Shown here piece by piece: positions 46,752 to 58,985 of a stretch of DNA of 64,000 nucleotides (positions are counted from its first letter, which is position 1; each line of letters begins with the position of its first letter). The position numbers were made by a program, and so were the translations under genes. The stretch is from positions 51,503,214 to 51,567,213 of the forward strand of contig OZ021732.1 in assembly GCA_963978545.1 (NCBI GenBank), written 5' to 3'. The notes beneath the pieces were generated by a model. That model was not told where the DNA came from and ran no database searches. It was given only the letters and a program-made list of their open reading frames with translations. The DNA comes from Linyphia triangularis (lineage: Eukaryota; Arthropoda; Arachnida; Araneae; Linyphiidae).

Positions 46752-48862
46752 CTAAAAATTGAAAATATGTAGAAAATGCAATTTTTTAAAACAATTATAT
46801 GAACAATTTGTCAAAAAAACAAAAACAAAAACTGCATATTTCATTTAAGCAGATACAAAAATAAACTGAAATATATACTTACAAATTCATAAAAAAATGA
46901 AGGGTACATTTTTGATTTTAATAGAATAAGATTTGATTTTAATAGAATAACCCTTTTGTGATATTTATATTTTTAGATGCAATGTTTTTTAAAACATTGC
47001 ACAGGCATCACAACAATAAATGTTATTCAGGTTAATAGGAATACAATACATATTTGTTACCTATAAGAGTAATTTATAACTAGAACCAAAAAGATTTTAA
47101 AAATCAAAAATAATATTGGCTAACATATTGATAACTGGGTACTTGGACCTGCCACTCCCTCTGTTGACCTAACAAAACTACGATTTCTCAGGACCTGACC
47201 CAAAACAATCACAAAATTTCTTAGGGTTGTCATTAATGTGTTAAAATAAATGAAAATGTATGCTAGATTTTAGGTTAGTGTACGAAATATCCAACACTAT
47301 GTGGAATTGTCAATAATTAAAAAAATGACATACAAGTTTTGACACTTAAAAAATACATTTTTTGTGATAACCAAGAAAATACCTACTATTTCAGGAGTAA
47401 CATGACAATAAGATCGGAGGAAGTGCGATACCGATCTCCCAGCTACATCTCAACCTGGATCTGAAAGCTTAAGAAACAAACAGGGGGTGATTGTGACAAG
47501 TCAATAAAGGCTCAGATACATTAATGTAAAATTATATCAGATCTACCGTCTTGCAAATTAAACAATGAAGTGAACAATGCAATTAGGCCTAAGGTATGTT
47601 GTAAAACACACCAATTTAAGATAATTCTAGAACAGTATGCACAATCACCCCAAAATTTGCTATTTATAATTTTTTTACACAAAATTTCAATTTTCTTTTA
47701 TTAAAAATAAAGGTAATTTACACTCAGTTTTAATGTAAAAAACAAGTCAAATAATACTTCAATGGGAACTAAGTTTAAGGTTAGGCAATTAAGGAAGAAG
47801 AGGATTAACTTTGTAAAAAAGTCTTGCATGTAAATAAACCCAATAAATGCTCTGATTGGATGTGCTTTTATTCTCAACCAATCATAGCTTTAATTGGACC
47901 TGTTTGCACATCTCTCAAATGTTGATGATAGCTGTCCCTAGGTATAAAAATTAACTTTTAAGTGTGCCAAAATGGTGGATTACGAAAGGAAACACTTGCC
48001 TTAGTGCACATCACCAATCCTTAGAAAATTACTTATTGACATATCATATAACTAATTTGAGATACATTGCATTTACAATAATGTATTGATTAACTTAATC
48101 ATAAAAATATAAATAGTGAGCAAAATAATGGAAACACTATAAGTTTTATTGCTATTTTAATGTGTATTGTATCAATAAAAATCTAAGTTAGTCATCAGAT
48201 TTTTTTTAAAGCAAATAGTGTTATATCTCTTTACTATCATGAAGGATTGAGGAAGCTGTATGATTTATTTTTTATTTTTCAGTGGATAGAGCTAAATGTC
48301 AAAATTTCCAGAGAGACCAGATTGTTCGACCTCATTTATCTGGAGTATTTGTATATAAGCACCAATACTGATCAAGTGAAAAAATGTAATTTGTTCAGAC
48401 AAATTATCTTGTTCCAGGGAACAGTAGATATATATGTTCAAATAACACTAAAAAAAGTATATGACCCTGAATGATTTTTAGAGTCAGGAACATTCAGAAA
48501 GAAATTGTATAATATTCCCTTAACCACTAATCGTAAGTAGTAGTATAATTATATTCTTACACAAATTCATGTAATATTATTTAACAAAGGATTCACACTC
48601 TTCCATGTTAATAAATTATTATTATCAGTGTTTCCATAATTTTGATAACTTCATTTATGTCTACGATTAACACATTTAACATTAAAAACTTTTCATTAGA
48701 GTTTTGCATTAGAAGTTATAGTAGAAATAAATAAGCATTTTAATGTTGGCACATACAAGAAGCAAGAATAAGTATGTAGTATTAGAAGTCTATAAAATTA
48801 ATTTTAGGGTGTGGTTCTAAACGAGATTTCAAAAAATGTTCAAAGGGTTAAATAATAAATAC
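46752..48862. other. Intron; one Tc1-type MITE and otherwise unremarkable
   Basis: Around 47850-47990 two inverted CCAAT-like motifs (GATTGG, CCAATCA) precede AAAATGGTGGATTACG, which superficially resembles a promoter; no exon follows. The rest is AT-rich without recognisable features apart from the MITE listed separately. Confidence 0.4.
48115..48645. mobile_element. Probable Tc1/mariner-type MITE
   Basis: AGCAAAATAATGGAAACACT near 48118 and AGTGTTTCCATAATTTTG near 48627 are inverted. This terminal text is typical of Tc1-like elements. The interior has no transposase; exact borders and the TA duplication are uncertain. Confidence 0.65.
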
Positions 48863-48943
48863 CTCCAGTCTTTCTAATCGCAATTTTAAACTTGAATTCT
48901 CCATTTCATCTGCCATTTTCTTTTCATTCATGGCTTTTAATAT
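48863..48943 (-). CDS. Coiled-coil exon of the large host gene (most 5' found)
   Basis: 81 bp, phase 0 at both ends; acceptor TTTGTTTGTAG before 48943 and donor GGAG|GTATTT after 48863. It encodes ILKAMNEKKMADEMENSS then LKLRLERLE, a clear charged heptad-like pattern (Leu, Met and Ile spaced three or four apart). Upstream exons and the start codon were not found. Confidence 0.65.
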
Positions 48944-49073
48944 CTACAAACAAAAGAGCATATTGATAACTTTCTATGCATGAAGAAGCCCAGAAAAAAA
49001 TTAACAATTAAAATACAGTGTTACCTCCAAAGAGCGGACAAACACTAAAACAAAAGTTTCGTCTGTTATTAAG

Positions 49074-49255
49074 TTGGTTGGTTGTATTCAGATTATCTGG
49101 CGCCGTCAGCAACACGAGGGCTATAATGCGCCGAAACATTCGTCATTAGACAAGCCAACATACATTTACAAACACCCATGCCTAACACGGGACTCGAACC
49201 CGCAACCTCGCCGTTTAGAAGCTAGCACGCTAACCACTATACCGTTTGGTCGTCC
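49074..49255 (-). mobile_element. tRNA-derived SINE with 13-bp target duplication
   Basis: On the minus strand it starts GGACGACCAAACGG, with an A box TAGTGGTTAGCGTGC and B box GGTTCGAGTCC, i.e. a tRNA-like polymerase III promoter. It ends in a CCAACCAACC tail. Identical 13-bp repeats GTCTGTTATTAAG flank it at 49061-49073 and 49256-49268. 182 bp. It sits inside another repeat whose arms read GAGCGGACAAACACT and AGTGTCCGCTATGCG. Confidence 0.9.
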
Positions 49256-49268
49256 GTCTGTTATTAAG

Positions 49269-49643
49269 AAGTGTCCGCTATGCGAGAGGACAATAATTTT
49301 CAGCGTTATGTACCATGAAATTTAATGAAGAATTACAATACAATTTTAAATAAAAAGCCAAAATTAATAATGCATAATAAGAGAGAAAGATTAATTACAC
49401 TTAATATTTTTCCTTTTAAATGAGTACTACTAATCCTAAATAACTACAAAATTCAATACAAAGAAGCTAAATTAACTTAATTATTTGAAGTAATCTTTGA
49501 TTTGATTGATTTGATTTCTTTTTTTACACTGCAAATCTGTTTCTCAATGTGAATGTTCACATTATTTAATTTGGCAAGGCCTTTACAGTCCCCCCCCCCC
49601 CCTTCCATAGCTAAAAAAAAAAAAATTTCAACTGTTCACTGTA
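49269..49643. other. AT-rich spacer with C and A runs
   Basis: A C run near 49591-49602 followed by an A run; no gene is seen. Confidence 0.4.
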
Positions 49644-50270
49644 TCACAGTGCTTTTGAAAAGTCCTTAATTTGGCAGATATAGTTTTCTTCCACAGATAT
49701 TTTGTCATCATCCATAGAAAGATCATATGTATCGGTAGAGTATCGAGGAATGAAATTGGAAATGTTCAAGTCCTCTTCTTCAATGCATATATCATCATCA
49801 ATTTTGACGTAATCTTCAACGCTGATATTTGAATTCCAATGTATCACAAGATCAGTAAACTCTGTTTTGTTGTTTTCTTCAGTTGCACTTTCAGAAATCA
49901 CTTTCCTCGTTTTTATGAACACCGCTTTTATAAAACACTTCAGAATGCTTCCAGATTCCATCTCTTTAAATATTTGATTAAATTTTTTGATGTGGTCCAG
50001 GAAACTGCATCCATTTTGATAGAAGTGATGTCAGGAGGCAAAAAGGCTAATTTTATATTTTTCAATTTTAGATCATTTGGATGAGAAGTAGCATTGCCAA
50101 GGAATAGAATTATTATCTAGCTTGCTTTTTAATTTTTTGTATCCAAGTCCATAAACCAATCACTCCTTATCTCCCTGGTTATCCATGCCTTCTTATTGAA
50201 TTTCCAGGCAACACTTAGTTTTTGCACATTAATGCTTTTCAAACAACTCAGTTTTTTAGCGCTACCCAGT
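49644..50270 (-). pseudogene. Fossil of a second Tigger transposase (C-terminal half)
   Basis: Minus-strand blocks in order: NKKAWITREI and SDWFMDLDTK near 50130-50210, ILFLGNATSHPND near 50070-50110, KLAFLPPDITSIKMDA (the FLPPNTTSLIQPMDQ motif of Tigger, damaged), then an acidic tail HWNSNISVEDYVKIDDDI. It differs in sequence from the element at 39.75 kb. The second catalytic Asp position reads LGNATSHP instead of LDNAxSHP, so the residue is lost. Confidence 0.75.
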
Positions 50271-52099
50271 GTTCATCTCAGCTGATTTTCGAAGGGCAAG
50301 CTGCTCTGCCTGCCCCTTTCTTTAAAAATAGTGCCCTTCCTGATTTTTTCAGCTCAAAATTCCCCCTTTAGACATTCTTAGAAGATCAAGTAAACAGTGT
50401 GAGAGTTCAAAGGTTATTTTAATGAGGTACATATCACCGACCTAAACATTTTGTACTGTAAAAATGTAAGAAAAATTAAATTGTTGCTATTGGTTCTGTT
50501 ATTGAATGCCAGTTAATTGATTACCAACTAATTTATATGAATAAGAAGTTCAATGTACAAATTTTGGTTACCTTGTAAAGATATATATGAGTAGTTAAAT
50601 AAATGTTACGGATTTTTAATTTTTTAGCATAAGCAATCACCTTTTACTAATCACTCAGGATAATTCTACAGCTGATTTTCTTTATAAATACCCAAAGTTT
50701 TTTTTTCTATTCATTTTTCAGTCACAGGATATTTCACCACTGTAGAGTATTTTTAATGGATTTATAATGAACTTTTTCCACAAAATACATAACATTTCTA
50801 ATTAATTGTAGGGTTTGCTCCCATGGTTCGTACACTTGAAGAAGAAAAAAATTCAAGGACTTTTCAAGGATGCTGTATCAATATAAATATACAGTAAAAA
50901 AAATAATTTTTTTTTTTTTAATTAAAAAAAAAAATCTATTTTTTTTTTAGCAAACAGTGCATGTTTAAATCGACTAAATACAAAAAACGTTTTTTAGGTT
51001 TTAATAGAAGAACATTTTAAGGTTACAATTGAAGAAAAAATCTTCTGAAAAAATCTTCTGCTTTGTCTCCCTTTTTTTGATTTTCCATTTCATCCTATAT
51101 ATCGCGCGTTTTGCTTGTCTTTTGACAAGAACAATACATTGAAGGACTACTGTACTATGTCCCTTAAAAACAGAAGTAAAGTAGGTAGCACTCACTTGGT
51201 TACCTATTACGCCAATTTCAAAAGTGAATATACATTTAGTTATTTTTTTATTTCACCATATTGAAACTTTTGCCAAATAACAGTACAAAATTTTCAATGA
51301 ACTGTCTTCTAATACCTTCTGAAGATAAGGCTTGATTCCCAAATACAGCATATTTTTTTTTTTTTTCACCACATGAAAATTTAGATCGAATCGAGCTCTC
51401 GGTAAACATGCAACGAAATAAATTACCAGTGTTATCAATTGATTTATAAAAGTCAATTTTTTATGATCTTCACTGCGAAGGGGCCTAGTGGGAAGAATGA
51501 CACAATCTCGTACATTCACATTGTTTCCTGGTCTCTGATTCGATTAACTAAATTCGTAGGATTTTGCTCATATTGTTACAAAAATTTTCAAGAGATTATA
51601 TTTAGAGAAAATAAAATTAAATTCAAGCATTATAAACACATTTAAAAAAATTCAAGGTTTTCAAGCACTTGAAAATGAAAGTTGTTTTTTTCAAACATAT
51701 TTCAAGGTTTTTTTTAAAAATGTACAAACCATGGCTCCAATTTTTAAGTTTGGTGTCCAATTTAAGTCCGTATGTTTGTTCAAATTTTGATATATTATCG
51801 TTTTGTGGTCTCCAGTTGTAAAGGTAACTGTTTTGCTTAATGGGGAAAAAAAGAGAAAGAATCGGCATACATGTGGACCTAAGAAAAAACCTGACATAAT
51901 CCAACAAGGTATTAACTTCTCAATGTGTCCTATGGTCACCAAACCATCAGCAACAACTTAGTAATCCCCAAATAGTAAACTATTAAGCAGCTGCAAATAT
52001 AAAAGTAGTGTCGGGAGCTCAAATAACAGCTGTTTACTCATTTTTTTTTAATGCAAATGCATAACAAGCACTTGTCATATTTTGGCGATTTTATGACTA
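50271..52099. other. Low-complexity AT-rich DNA with transposon debris
   Basis: Long A and T runs near 50890-50960; CCATGGTTCGTACACTTGAAG (50823) and AAAATGTACAAACCATGG (51715) look like inverted relics of one repeat, as do TTCAAGGACTTTTCAAGG and nearby TTCAAGG motifs. No gene is supported. Confidence 0.35.
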
Positions 52100-52330
52100 A
52101 GGTTTACTGTAAGGTGTCGAATGAATTCGTGGAATTTTTATTTGAAGTGTCGTGGAAATTTGGCGATATAGTGCTGAATATGGCAACCTATTGAGTGGCT
52201 GTTTTGATTACGTTTCTTTGGATTAGACAATGCAGCGCCATCTTGAATTTGGTGACACTGCTTTTTAACATTATTTTCAATTTTGGCAACTTTTTTTAAA
52301 AGTCTCCCTCTGACACCTTACAGTAAACCT
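52100..52330. mobile_element. 231-bp MITE with perfect 19-bp inverted ends
   Basis: AGGTTTACTGTAAGGTGTC at 52100-52118 and its exact inverse at 52312-52330. The interior is non-coding. The family is not identified; no clear target duplication. Confidence 0.8.
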
Positions 52331-53146
52331 GAGCCAGTTTTATTAATGAGAAAAATAATTTTCTGGACTTATAACGCTGGTGAGGATCCTGCATCAAGGG
52401 TTTCTATGCGATTGTTAACACATTATTGCCATCATAATTTTTTACTAAAAATGCCGAAGATTAATGTAACTTGGAGTTGATATTAAGTAAACTCATGGCG
52501 CAGAATCCGCAATGGAGTTTGAAGTCTTATTATTAAAAATTCCAAAACTATATTAAAACGAGATACAGATGTACTGTAGGAAATATTTTTGGAGATTTTA
52601 TTTTGGCGATATTTTTTTCTTGCATAAATGCGGTTTCTGGTAACGGGCTTGGTTTTAAGTTATAATTTATTTATATTAATTTTACTTGATTTTATTATTT
52701 TTTATATATTAATTACAATATTTTGGAGAGTACTTTATCATTATGTAATGAAATGCATTTGGCGACCACGATTAATAAGATTTCATTTTAGTTACCGTAT
52801 AATGGCCTTTCGTGACAATTTTAGTCACCAAATATCCCTAAACTTCTGTTCCCTTAAAACATTTCTTTTGAATTTGTTAAAAATATATCATTCACAATTC
52901 ACCCACAAGATCAAGAAGTTCGTAAAATTCGGAACACAATTCACAATGAATTTGATTTGATTTGATGGTGGTTTTGCTGGATTATGCTTCCCGGGAGAGG
53001 GAGCTTTTTCCAGACATTATCCAAGGAGATATGCTTACGAGGCTAGCGACTTCTGCGAAGAGAACTTTACAGGACAACTAATCATGCAAAAGTTTGGCGT
53101 CTATATCATTCGGGACGCAGGTAATAAATAAAACAGTGAGCAAGGT
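52331..53146. other. AT-rich DNA, then 3' flank of the non-LTR element
   Basis: The open frame at 52628-52960 is Phe/Ile/Leu-rich and looks like an AT artefact. The 3' terminus of the LINE probably lies near 53100-53146, where no poly-A tail is obvious. Confidence 0.35.
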
Positions 53147-53627
53147 TTAATCAAATCTTTTCGTGCACGAAATGAATTTGCACAAGGCTCTGATCTTTTC
53201 TTTGGGTCGATGTGTCCAGTCAAAAATCCACGGGAAGGACAGTGGAATGCAGCCGAGATCTTTGCTTAGGGAGTTACGTTGGATATCGAACGCAGGGCAT
53301 TCGAGAATGAAGTACTCTGGAGTTTCAACTTCAGCACAGAAATTGCACTTGGGAGAGGGAATGATGTTGAAACGATGAAGGGTGGCATTAACGGTGGCCG
53401 TTTTAGTTTTCAGTCAGGTCAAAAGGATGTCCATTTGGCGGTTGGGCGAGAAGGACAAGCAGTTTTTCTGCAGTGGGTATAGATCCATGGGTATCTGATA
53501 GAGTAAGGAGAGTGGTCCCAGTCGAGAGATCGCTCAGCAATGTGGTTACGCTTGATGATCTGGATGAGATCATCGGGAAAAATGAGGTGCGAAATCAGGG
53601 GTTTTGATAAAGCTTGGCTCGCTGCTG
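53147..53627 (-). pseudogene. Non-LTR ORF2 C-terminus with zinc motif
   Basis: It continues the RNase H frame after the insertion: SLDWDHSPYSIRYPWIYT, then a frame change near 53430 to LKTKTATVNATLHRFNIIPS. A zinc motif CNFCAEVETPEYFILECP follows, in which the usual His (EHFILEC) reads Tyr, and the frame ends at TAA 53147-53149. There is also a stop just before LKTKTATVNA. With these lesions and the split, it cannot be functional. Confidence 0.82.
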
Positions 53628-54744
53628 CAGAGGCGCGGATTTAGGGGGGGGGGGGTGCGGGGGTTGCGACCGCACCCCCCATGATGTTTCTTGTCAAAAT
53701 TATTTTTAAATGGCAGTTTCCTCCAAATTCAAAGTAAAAAAAAATATAAAAAATTGAAATTTCTTTAATATTTGTAAGATCTATTTTTTACTTAATATCA
53801 ATATCGATGGATTTAGAGGGGGTAAACAAAATTAAGCTTTTTCTGACATTTTTCATGCCTCATTAATACAGATTTTTAAGCCACCTAACCGAGCTCCTTA
53901 TTTCACAACCCGTAGAAGGAATAGGCTTGAGAGGGGACGAGTAGATCGGGATTGTGATGACAAGCAATGTACCGGTCAACGAATCTTTACCCCTTGTGTG
54001 ATTCTCAAATTAAAAAATTTCTCACAATACCATTAAAAAATTTCTCAATTTCAGCACGATTTTCTCATTTGTGAGTAGGAGATGGGACCAATAACTGGCA
54101 AGTTTTTTATTGCAATTATAGCATTCTGCAGGTATACTTCTTGTCTTCTTGATCAGAGGGCAATTAATCATAAAGGTTTAATATCGGGGTGCCATCGCAC
54201 CCCCAAAACTTCATTCTACGTACAAAAAAATCATGCACTAAAATAACTTTAGAAAAAAAAAAAAAAAAATTAATTATAATTGGAAAATAAAATGCCTAAT
54301 TCATAATTAATAAAAAGCTTTGATAAAATCAGTACAATAGCATTATTGCAATTCTACAGAGTGTTGTAAGAACTTACAGTTCCGATGAAGAAGCTATAGC
54401 TAAATTACGACCAAGAAAAGTTTCCCTTCGTTCTCTCCAAAAGATCAACAAAAACGACCCCTTCTTTCTTGACCTTGAATTTGAAACTAAGGACACAAAG
54501 CAATAAAACTTGTGGGGCATACTGTCCCCTCCCTTGCACGTGACATTGCACCATATATTGTGAGTTGCAAATTACTAAAATGCCTCTACTATGGGGTGGA
54601 AGGGACAAGTGAATGGAATGGTCATTCTTGCTTGAGTTGGAGTGTGTGTGCGATGTCAAGACTTTGTTTGTTTCTTCAATTGGTATGGCAGGGCAAGATA
54701 ATTGATAGTAATATATAAGCATGATAAGATTTTTTAAATGTTGC

Positions 54745-55155
54745 TATTTATTTTACAAAATGTAATATATCATTAACAATTTGTTTTAGTTTAGACGTTT
54801 GCTTTTTTTTTCTAAATATGTTTGAATATTTCATTTTTTATCGAATGATCAGAAACACTCATATTTGGCATTTTATGCAATTATCAACGTAACTCTCAAT
54901 TCAATAACATCAGTATATGAATAGATTATAATAAAATATTTAATTCTTATAAAAATAAACTGATTTTACTGGATAACCCATTGTATCTGCACCCTTTCAT
55001 ATGCAAAATCATAAAAGCCCTTTGATAATGTCAAACAAAATTGCTTTCGTAAATTATAAAATGTAATTTATCCTTAACAGTATAAAGTGAGTTCTATATA
55101 GCTTTTAACTTCTTTTCAAAATATTCAGGATCATAGCCAAACACGTTTTTAAATA
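54745..55155. repeat. Direct repeat, copy 1 (partner at 60940-61333)
   Basis: It shares ATAATAAAATATTTAATTC, TTATGCAATTATCAACGTAA, CATATGCAAAATCATAAA and AATCATAGCCAAACACG with 60940-61333 in the same orientation, at an estimated 75-85% identity. It lies within the outer hAT, left of the nested hAT. Confidence 0.8.
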
Positions 55156-55452
55156 TTGCTATGCTCCAATCTCACACCTCGCGAAAAGTCACCGGATCGA
55201 GCAATATTTGGCTCTCTGTAGTCTGTTTTTAAATTGAGTAAACACTTTTAAAAAATTTGACTAGTAATCTCGCGTCGATTGTTGAGCTACTTCCTGATAG
55301 TTTTCTGAGGTTTCTCTTATTTAAGATGAAGTCCATTTTTCCCTTGAAAGACCATCTGGTAGATGTTCTCTGCTTGATAAACAAACTAATCAAATCTAAC
55401 GTTGTTCCGGTGCAATGCCTGGAAATATCCGATACAGCGACATTTATTGCTA

Positions 55453-55698
55453 CTATACTAAACTCCAACTTAACTTGACATCACTAGACGATAGATCATC
55501 AAAGTGCTCATATGCAATTAATCCATTTTAGCGGAGTGAAGACATAATTCTCGCCAAACCTTACAGCCTTTTGTTCTCTACAGGGTTGTGGTTTGGCGAA
55601 CATTATGTATTCACGCCTCCAAAATGGATTAAATACCTATGAGCACTGTGACGATCTACCGTCTAAGTGATGTCAAGTTAAGTTGAAGTTTAGTATAG
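55453..55698. repeat. 246-bp imperfect palindrome
   Basis: CTATACTAAACTCCAACTTA at the left and AAGTTGAAGTTTAGTATAG at the right start two arms of about 110 bp (also AATCCATTTTAG / CAAAATGGATT and GCCAAACC / GGTTTGGC) around a short centre near 55570. It could be a foldback MITE; a transcript would form a long hairpin. Confidence 0.8.
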
Positions 55699-55927
55699 AA
55701 GAATATCAAGTAATTTAACATATAATTTCAAAACTGGTCAGCCTAGATTGCAAATTTGTAAATATTGCGCATTCGCAGCTTTTGACAGTTTTTATTTGCT
55801 CTGTTAAATAAAAGCCAAAATTGTTTTGTAAGAGTTGATTATTTAAGTATAAATTACTGAAATATTAGGAACAATACCGATGACTTACAAATGATTTAAA
55901 TCATTTAATGTTAACAACTTTTTAAAT

Positions 55928-55960
<33 letters not shown>

Positions 55961-57931
55961 CTAATTTTAAATGTGTTTTTGTGTGTGTGACTCAAACTTG
56001 ATGGTAATATGACTACTAATATATCTAATATGAGCAGGGCCGTCGCTAAGAATTTTGGTTGGGGGGGCGTAGACATCCTTTTCCCGACTGAAATCAAGTC
56101 ATGTCCGGTGTAAATGTAGAAAATATAAATTAAGGTGTTAATAAATTGTGAACTAATTTTTATTAATTTAAAATTAACGTATAACTAATTTTTAATTAAT
56201 ATATGAATAATCAATGCATAATTAATTATTAATTAATGTAAAACTTATTGTTAATGCATTTTTTTTATTTAATTATGAATTATTTTATTTAATGTACAAC
56301 TAGTTTTAATTACTTTTAAATTACCTTCTAAACAATTTTTAATATTTTATGGCATTTTATTAAAGCGTAATTAATGTCAAATTTTAAGTAAATTCCCATC
56401 ACACTTTAACTAAAGTTCCTTTAAATTCATTTAATTTGTCATTTCTTTTTCGTGAATTACCTCTTCCTCTCTGAACAAAGGAGATTGTTTTTGGAAGCGT
56501 TTTTATTTGGGGGCAGGAGGGGGAGGGGGGGAGAAATTTTATACCTTGCAGATAGATAGAATTTTCCCCCACAATCTTAAACCAATTCAGTAAACTGAGA
56601 AGTACTAGTGTTTCATTTCGATACAACTTTTTTTTTTATATTTTCAAATTGCAGTTTCGAAAAAAAAAATAATTAAACGTGTGAAAGTGGTTGGAAAATA
56701 GCACTTTAACATGGAATTAAATAGATGAAAATTATTTATCAAATAGGTGACTTTTGTATAATGAATTGTATAAAGGTTGATCAAAAAATAAATTCTGGAA
56801 AAATTCTTTTTAAAATTCTGGCGGACTATTACTACCACAGAAAATTCCCTACGCGAAGCACTGCAATTTTTATAATAAATACAATGTCAGGGACATAAAA
56901 AACATGTACTTGCACTCCTTCCCTTCTGGGTTTCAAAAAATAAAGTAACGTGGAAAAAATAGTGGTAAAATTTACTAGAAAAAAATATATGGATATTAAT
57001 TCATCAATTTGAACAGAACATTAATGAACAATTATTAACTAACATCCAATTAGGAAATCCAATTCCCATCTTTGAAAAATCAAGGATTAAACAAAAACTT
57101 TTGTCGCCTTACATTTCCCTTCAAATAATCATGTAGGCGTTCATGGACACTATAATTGCATTGCAAAAGACAATTATTATTAAAAACGATTTGTTAATTA
57201 TTTAATTTTTAAATACTTTTTAACACATTTTCCTAACTGCGTGTGTTAATAGTAAAACTTAATTTTTTGGTAACAATTCAATCCAGGAACCTATATACTT
57301 CTTAAAAGTAGTTACATCGAGTATATATTTTTATCAAAATTGCTGGATTTAACTTAATGATTTTTTTGTGGTTTTTCACTGATGTTGTATGGTTTTTCAG
57401 AAATAATTTCTGCAAATATTACTCGTTTTTTGAGCAATAATCATTTGTTCAAAAAGGAAAGTATACTTGAAAATGCTAGTTTTTTTCCTAAGCGGGATTA
57501 AAAATGAAATGGATTACTTTAGCATTAAACCAAACTATAATATTTATGTGCAAAAAGGTAAGTTATTCGCAACTAATTGAACTTCGAATATAGTGACAAA
57601 ATACTCTGTAAAAAAAGCATGCCATAATTTTTAGCACAACATACCAAACTATATAAGGAATAGTACGTGTGGTTTTTTTTGGGAAAGGTGTGTGTGTGTG
57701 GGGGGGGGGGGGGGGGAGGAGGTATTCAAATCTACAGTGTTAATCCGATCTTGAGGAAGAACAAGTTGCACATTTGATCTTCAAAGCAAGAGAAACATCA
57801 CTGTCAATATGAAATTTCTAAAAACCCACCCCCATTTCCCTTACCCACATGTAATGGTTATGATCCTCATTTGAGATTTATTGATCCAATTTGAAATATT
57901 TTTAAAGGTATTTAGACTAAAAATCCAGGAT

Positions 57932-58010
57932 AGGTTGGTTGGTTGTTTTTCAAATTTATTAGGCGCAAGGGCAACACAAAGGCCAAACTGAGTCAGAAAT
58001 CGAGGATAGG
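57932..58010. repeat. SINE tail fragment
   Basis: GGTTGGTTGGTTGTTTTTC followed by TTAGGCGCAAGGGCAACAC resembles the 3' part near 45290 (GGTTGGTTGGTTG, CGTCGCAAGGGCCACAC). No tRNA-like head is visible. Confidence 0.4.
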
Positions 58011-58239
58011 AGTGAAAGGATACTCACTATTTGCAATGCACTGAACCTGGTTGTATTAGACAATGTCGGTCCACAGCTATTTGAGCATGGGGAACATTAA
58101 GAATTTTAGATAGTATTATAATAAACCTTTCAACACTTTTCCAAAGATTATTTTGTTAGAATAAATTCGATATCGCCTTCCAGTTTACAAGTGGCATGCA
58201 TTATATTGGGAATGCATTTTCAATGTATGAAGTACAAGG

Positions 58240-58985
58240 TGGTCATAAAGAAACTTTGCCGATATATGGGCCTCTAGCTTCCGTTCCGTTTAACAGATCG
58301 AGATGAGATTTCAGGTATAGTTATTCAGAGGTATGAGCTCGAGATTCTGTGAATTTCAAAAAATGGTGCTCACGGTTATGGTTATAGTTACATACACGAA
58401 ATTTTCAAATGACAACGCCTACTTTTTCCTGTCGCAAAATGCTCAGCGCATAAGGAAACCCTAAAGAGAGATGGAACGGTACGTGTATCACAAAAAACAG
58501 ACGCATTATGCACGCACAAAAAAAAACTCTGCGAACGGCCAACAAAAACGCGATTGAGGCGCACGATGGAAATTGGCATTTGACAGGGGCCAAAGTTCAG
58601 ATGAGTGCCATCACATGATCTAATGATGAGTTTAATTATTTGTACCTTTAATCTGTTTTCTAAGGTGAATATTTGGTGAGCGGCCTCCATTGCTCCGATC
58701 ATGTTTTTGTTCGCAGTTCGCAGACCTGTATTTTGTGCTTCCGTTTTTTGTGATACACGTACCATTCCAACGTTCTTTAGGGTTTTCGCATGCAGTGATT
58801 ATTTCTTGATAGGAAAAAGTAGGCGTTGCTATTCGTAACTATAACCGAGGTAATCGTGAGCGCCATTTTGCCGAAATTCACAGAATTCCGACCTCATATC
58901 TCTGAATAACTATACCTGAAATCTCATCTCGATCTGTTGAATGAGACTGCCTTTAGAGGTCCATATATCGGCAAAGTTTCTACTT
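58240..58985. repeat. Inverted repeat, arms about 300 bp with a ~130-bp centre
   Basis: Left AAAGAAACTTTGCCGATATA and right TATATCGGCAAAGTTTCT begin arms that share GATCGAGATGAGATTTCAGG, GTATAGTTATTCAGAG, AACGCCTACTTTTTCCT and GTACGTGTATCACAAAAAAC (given in left or inverted form). TAATGATGAGTTTAATTATT in the centre recurs at about 59356. The minus-strand frame 58388-58765 spans both arms and is not believed. Confidence 0.82.

Larger units (their letters stand above)
6571..48943 (-). other. Host gene of at least 42 kb, minus strand (ICE1-like architecture)
   Basis: Exons at 48863-48943, 46683-46751, 43664-43698, 38758-38802, 38386-38468, 26143-26223, 19359-23252, 18665-18850, 8813-8983 and 6571-6644 carry GT..AG borders on the minus strand. 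Phases agree from 43664 to 38386 and from 26143 through 6571. Phase mismatches imply at least one missing exon between 46683 and 43698 and another between 38386 and 26223. The product would have a charged coiled-coil start, a ~900-residue disordered acidic middle and a helical C-terminus. That layout fits ICE1, the scaffold of the little elongation complex acting at snRNA genes, but the identification is inference. All transposons listed between these exons are intronic. Confidence 0.6.

Noticed and set aside
47850..47990. Promoter with two CCAAT boxes and a start codon
   Set aside because: The frame ends after ten codons, no exon follows and CCAAT-like text is frequent by chance.
49187..49255. 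tRNA gene on the minus strand
   Set aside because: The A and B boxes are those of a SINE head: there is a non-tRNA body, a CCAACC tail and a target duplication around the whole 182 bp.
52628..52960. 110-codon Phe/Leu/Ile-rich frame that looks like a membrane protein
   Set aside because: AT-driven composition; no recognisable start context, homology or exon structure.
58388..58765. 125-codon minus-strand frame
   Set aside because: It spans both arms of the inverted repeat and has no domain; an artefact of the palindromic structure.
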